DNA from: Bradyrhizobium symbiodeficiens
GTDB lineage: Bacteria > Pseudomonadota > Alphaproteobacteria > Rhizobiales > Xanthobacteraceae
NCBI RefSeq assembly: GCF_002266465.3
Contig: NZ_CP029427.2
Coordinates: forward strand, 2,234,501-2,298,500
Direction of reading: 5' to 3'
DNA length: 64,000 nt
Shown here: positions 61,353-64,000 of the stretch, piece after piece
How positions within the stretch are numbered: the stretch's first letter is position 1
Layout: the number at the start of each line of letters is the position of its first letter
Notes under the pieces: generated by a model
The model's input: the letters and a program-made list of their open reading frames with translations, nothing else
What the model was told of the DNA's origin: nothing
Databases searched by the model: none
Made by a program: the position numbers and the translations under genes

Positions 61353-62177
61353 ATGAACATGCCGCTGAAGCTGCAGACATCTCAGCCCGCACGCGCGTTG
61401 GCCGGCAAGGTGGCGCTGGTCACGGGCTCGACCAGCGGTATCGGCCTCGGCATTGCACGTGCGCTGGCGGCGGCCGGCGCCGACGTTGTGTTGAACGGTC
61501 TTGGCGTCGCCGCCGAGATCGGCCGGACGCGGGAGCAGATCGCCGCCGAGTTCAGCGTCAAGGCGAGCTACTCTCCGGCCGACATGACGAGGCCAAAGTC
61601 GATTGCCGAGATGATCGCGGCGACCATCGCCCAGGCCGGCCGGCTCGACATCCTCATCAACAATGCCGGCATCCAGCATGTCGCGCCGCTCGAGCAGTTT
61701 CCGGTCGAGAAATGGGAGCAGATTCTCGCCATCAATTTGACTTCGGCATTCCACACGACGCGGCTCGCGCTACCCGCGATGCGCCAGAACCGTTTTGGCC
61801 GGATCATCAACATCGCCTCCGCGCACGGCCTGGTCGGCTCGCCGTTCAAGGCGGCCTATGTCGCCGCCAAGCACGGCATCGTCGGCCTGACGAAAGTCAC
61901 GGCGCTGGAGACCGCGGAGGAAGGCATCACCTGCAATGCGGTCTGTCCCGGCTACGTCTCCACGCCGCTGGTCGAAGCGCAGATCGACGGGCAGGCCAAG
62001 GCGCACGGCATTTCCCGCGATCAGGTGATCCGCGACGTGCTGCTCGCGCAGCAGCCGAACAAGCGCTTTGCCACGGTCGAGGAGCTGGGCGCGCTGACGG
62101 TGTTCCTGTCGACGGATGCTGCCGCTTCGATCACCGGGGTTGCGCTGCCGGTCGACGGCGGCTGGACCGCGCATTAA
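61353..62177 (+). CDS. 3-hydroxybutyrate dehydrogenase
   Basis: The 274-residue SDR has TGSTSGIG (residues 24-31) and the catalytic triad Ser156, Tyr169 and Lys173 (IASAHGLVGSPFKAAYVAAK). VCPGYVSTPLVEAQI is a characteristic substrate loop of D-3-hydroxybutyrate dehydrogenases. It oxidises 3-hydroxybutyrate to acetoacetate with NAD in the breakdown of polyhydroxybutyrate. A patatin-like gene follows 73 bases downstream, a pairing common in PHB-forming bacteria. The ATG follows AACGAGGACCAGGTC. Confidence 0.92.
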   Translation: MNMPLKLQTSQPARALAGKVALVTGSTSGIGLGIARALAAAGADVVLNGLGVAAEIGRTREQIAAEFSVKASYSPADMTRPKSIAEMIAATIAQAGRLDILINNAGIQHVAPLEQFPVEKWEQILAINLTSAFHTTRLALPAMRQNRFGRIINIASAHGLVGSPFKAAYVAAKHGIVGLTKVTALETAEEGITCNAVCPGYVSTPLVEAQIDGQAKAHGISRDQVIRDVLLAQQPNKRFATVEELGALTVFLSTDAAASITGVALPVDGGWTAH

Positions 62178-62250
62178 CATGGGACGGCGCAACAACAAGT
62201 CGTCGCCCACTGCGAACATCCGGGTATTGCAGGCTGATCAGGAGCAAACC

Positions 62251-63399
62251 ATGAGCGGTACGCAGGACAACACGCGAAGCAAGGCCTCGGACCTGCCGGG
62301 TCAGGTCGTCCTCGTGCTCCAGGGGGGCGGCGCGCTCGGCTCGTACCAGGCCGGCGTTTACCAGGCGCTGCACGAAGCCGGCATCGAGCCGGACTGGATC
62401 ATTGGCACCTCGATCGGCGCGATCAATGCAAGCCTCATTGCGGGCAACGCGCCGGAGAATCGCCTCGCGCGCTTGAGAGAGTTCTGGCAGCGGATGGAGC
62501 AGAAGCCGGTCTGGGACTGGCGCGCCGCTTTTCCCGGCTTCAACGAGAAGCTGGCCTATTGGTCGGCCGTGACGCACGGCATTCCCGGTTTTTTCCGTCC
62601 CAATCCGCTGGCGCACGCCGGGGATTCCTATCCGCTGGGCGCCGACCACGCCGGCTTCTATTCGACTGCTCCTCTGGAGAAGACGCTGAGCGAGCTGGTC
62701 GATTTCGATCTGGCCAATCGCTGCGCGCCGCGGCTGACTGTCGGTGCGGCTCATGTCGGGACCAGCCAAATGCGCTATTTCGACAGCCGCGACGGCGTGC
62801 TGACGGTGAAACATGTCATGGCCTCCGGCGCATTGCCGCCGGCTTTTCCGGCGGTGCGTATTGACGGCGAGCTCTATTGGGACGGCGGCATCCTCTCGAA
62901 CACGCCGACAGAAGCGGTGTTCGACGACAATCCGCGCAGGGATTCGCTGATCTTCTCCGTCCACCTGTGGAATCCCGTCGGCGCCGAGCCGACCACGATG
63001 GCGGAGGTGCTCAACAGGCACAAGGACGTGATGTATTCCAGCCGGATCGCGAGCCAGATCGCGCGCCAGCAGCAGACCCATCGGTTGCGCCATGTCATCA
63101 ACCAGCTCGCTGCACGATTGCCCGAGAGCGAGCGCGGCGATGCCGCGGTGAGGGAGCTGACCAGCTATGGCTGTCCGACCCGCATGCACGTGGTGCGGCT
63201 GCTGGCGCCGCAGCTCGATCGCGAGACTCATACCAAGGATATCGACTTCAGCCCGTCGGGGATCACGCGGCGCTGGCACGCCGGTTATGCTCACACGAAG
63301 TCCGTGATCGCGCGAAAGCCCTGGATCGGCGATTTCGACCCGCTATCGGGTGTCGTGCTGCACGAGCACATGGACGAAATGCCGGAGGCTGCGGAATGA
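62251..63399 (+). CDS. Patatin-like phospholipase (DUF3734-containing)
   Basis: The 382-residue protein has the patatin dyad: nucleophile Ser54 (GTSIGAINA) and Asp211 (WDGGILSNTP), with the oxyanion motif QGGGALGSYQAG near residue 25. The C-terminal 170 residues match the DUF3734 extension. It hydrolyses acyl esters; together with 3-hydroxybutyrate dehydrogenase it is often placed in PHB or lipid turnover. GGAG lies before the ATG. No signal peptide is present. Confidence 0.9.
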   Translation: MSGTQDNTRSKASDLPGQVVLVLQGGGALGSYQAGVYQALHEAGIEPDWIIGTSIGAINASLIAGNAPENRLARLREFWQRMEQKPVWDWRAAFPGFNEKLAYWSAVTHGIPGFFRPNPLAHAGDSYPLGADHAGFYSTAPLEKTLSELVDFDLANRCAPRLTVGAAHVGTSQMRYFDSRDGVLTVKHVMASGALPPAFPAVRIDGELYWDGGILSNTPTEAVFDDNPRRDSLIFSVHLWNPVGAEPTTMAEVLNRHKDVMYSSRIASQIARQQQTHRLRHVINQLAARLPESERGDAAVRELTSYGCPTRMHVVRLLAPQLDRETHTKDIDFSPSGITRRWHAGYAHTKSVIARKPWIGDFDPLSGVVLHEHMDEMPEAAE

Positions 63400-63419
63400 G
63401 GTTGCCCTGCCGTCGCGGC

Positions 63420-64000
63420 TCACACCGCTGCAAGCTTGCGGTACAGCGCGTTGTAGCTGCCCGCTGAGATGTTCCAGGAAAACGAGCGTCCCATGGCGCT
63501 GCGGCGCATGGTGTCGAGCTGATCGTGGGCCATGAAAGCCGAGAAAGCCCGGCGGACGCCGCCGAGGAATGACTCGCGCGAGGGCCTCGAGAACAGGAAG
63601 CCGGTCTCGCCGTCGGTGATGGTTTCGGCAAGGCCGCCGGTCTGGTGGCCGATCGGCAGCGAGCCGAAACGCTGGGCATACATCTGGCTCAGGCCGCACG
63701 GCTCGAAGCGCGAGGGCATCAGGGTGAAGTCGCTGCCGGCGAAGATGCGGCGCGCCTGGGCGTCGTTGAAGCCGATCACCACGCCGATGGCGTCGGGGCG
63801 GCGGCGATGCGCGTCGATCAAGGCCTGCTCCAGCGCCGGCTCGCCGGAGCCGGTGACCACGATCTGCCCGCCGGCATCGACGATCTCGTCGGCCGCCGAC
63901 AGCACGAGGTCGATGCCCTTCTGGTGCACGAGGCGCGCGACGATGCCGAACATCGGGCCTCGCGACACCGCCAAGCCGAACTGCTTACGCACGTAATCCG
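63420..64000 (-). CDS. glgA: Glycogen synthase GlgA (5' part outside window)
   Basis: The visible C-terminal 190 or so residues belong to the GT5 glycogen synthase family: GIVARLVHQKGIDLVL, the nucleotide-binding VVTGSGEPALE, and SRFEPCGLSQMYAQRFGSLPIGHQTGGLAETI with the ExxGxxx-type donor motif. It adds glucose from ADP-glucose to glycogen. The frame is open to the right edge. It fits the glycogen-debranching-like gene at 40 kb. Confidence 0.93.
   Translation of the reverse strand, partial: DYVRKQFGLAVSRGPMFGIVARLVHQKGIDLVLSAADEIVDAGGQIVVTGSGEPALEQALIDAHRRRPDAIGVVIGFNDAQARRIFAGSDFTLMPSRFEPCGLSQMYAQRFGSLPIGHQTGGLAETITDGETGFLFSRPSRESFLGGVRRAFSAFMAHDQLDTMRRSAMGRSFSWNISAGSYNALYRKLAAV

Noticed and set aside
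1..64000. CRISPR arrays, rRNA or tRNA genes, insertion sequences
   Set aside because: I saw no regularly spaced direct repeats, no cloverleaf-like sequences with typical TTCGANTC arms in the gaps, and no transposase frame.

Overview
The window is high-GC alphaproteobacterial DNA and very probably comes from a Bradyrhizobium chromosome. The strongest argument is the block at 44.1-57.1 kb. It runs fixK2, a single-domain receiver, fixJ and fixL leftward, then a UspA-type gene, a CBS-domain gene, fixNOQP and fixGHIS rightward. This is the arrangement known from B. diazoefficiens. FixL is 505 residues long from its inferred TTG start and puts His200, Arg220 and His291 exactly where the Bradyrhizobium protein has them. 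Short palindromic intergenic repeats of the kind common in Bradyrhizobium occur in several gaps. I see no tRNA, rRNA, CRISPR, transposase or integrase.

Layout. 1-6.3 kb: the 5' part of a fused indolepyruvate ferredoxin oxidoreductase, a MaoC-like protein, and a two-gene nitrogen-scavenging unit (biuret-hydrolase-like amidase plus permease) behind a consensus sigma-54 promoter. 6.4-12.6 kb: a leftward block with a two-subunit molybdenum hydroxylase, then a reduced sulfur-oxidation set, fccB/soxF-soxX-soxY-soxZ-soxA, without soxB or soxCD. 12.9-20.8 kb: a B12-type radical SAM protein, a large membrane-anchored protein with a phospholipase A2-like active-site motif, an MFS exporter, an isopropylmalate-dehydrogenase-like enzyme, and a small stress cluster (membrane protein, flavin-binding stress protein, CsbD) whose csbD has a consensus EcfG promoter. 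21-28.4 kb: a caspase-like periplasmic protein, a double-barrel outer-membrane protein and a LuxR-type regulator whose upstream regions share a 16-bp palindrome, a truncated copy of the dehydrogenase 3' end, a UBP-type zinc finger protein and a DUF202 protein. 28.4-36.8 kb: a divergent SDR, trans-aconitate methyltransferase, a TRAP transporter with an internal terminator, a diguanylate cyclase and an alkylsulfatase-like hydrolase. 36.8-44.1 kb: a glycosyltransferase and an ABC exporter divergent from an EcfG-type promoter, a glycogen-debranching-like enzyme, a PRC-barrel protein and an MFS protein. 44.1-57.1 kb: the microaerobic respiration regulon. 57.1-64 kb: MFS, cupin, small secreted protein, peroxiredoxin-like protein, LysR regulator, 3-hydroxybutyrate dehydrogenase, patatin-like phospholipase, and the C-terminal part of glycogen synthase.

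How it works together. The fix block is a complete oxygen-sensing circuit. FixL senses O2 with haem and phosphorylates FixJ, FixJ activates fixK2, and FixK2 acts on a perfect TTGAT-N4-ATCAA box before fixN to make the cbb3 oxidase; fixGHIS assembles it. The rest is soil-lifestyle metabolism: aromatic amino acid and heterocycle oxidation, sulfur oxidation, nitrogen scavenging, C4-dicarboxylate-type uptake, polyhydroxybutyrate and glycogen turnover, and general stress response. The least explained items are the phospholipase-A2-like protein, the reduced sox set with a non-canonical SoxY tail, and the LuxR/double-barrel porin pair.
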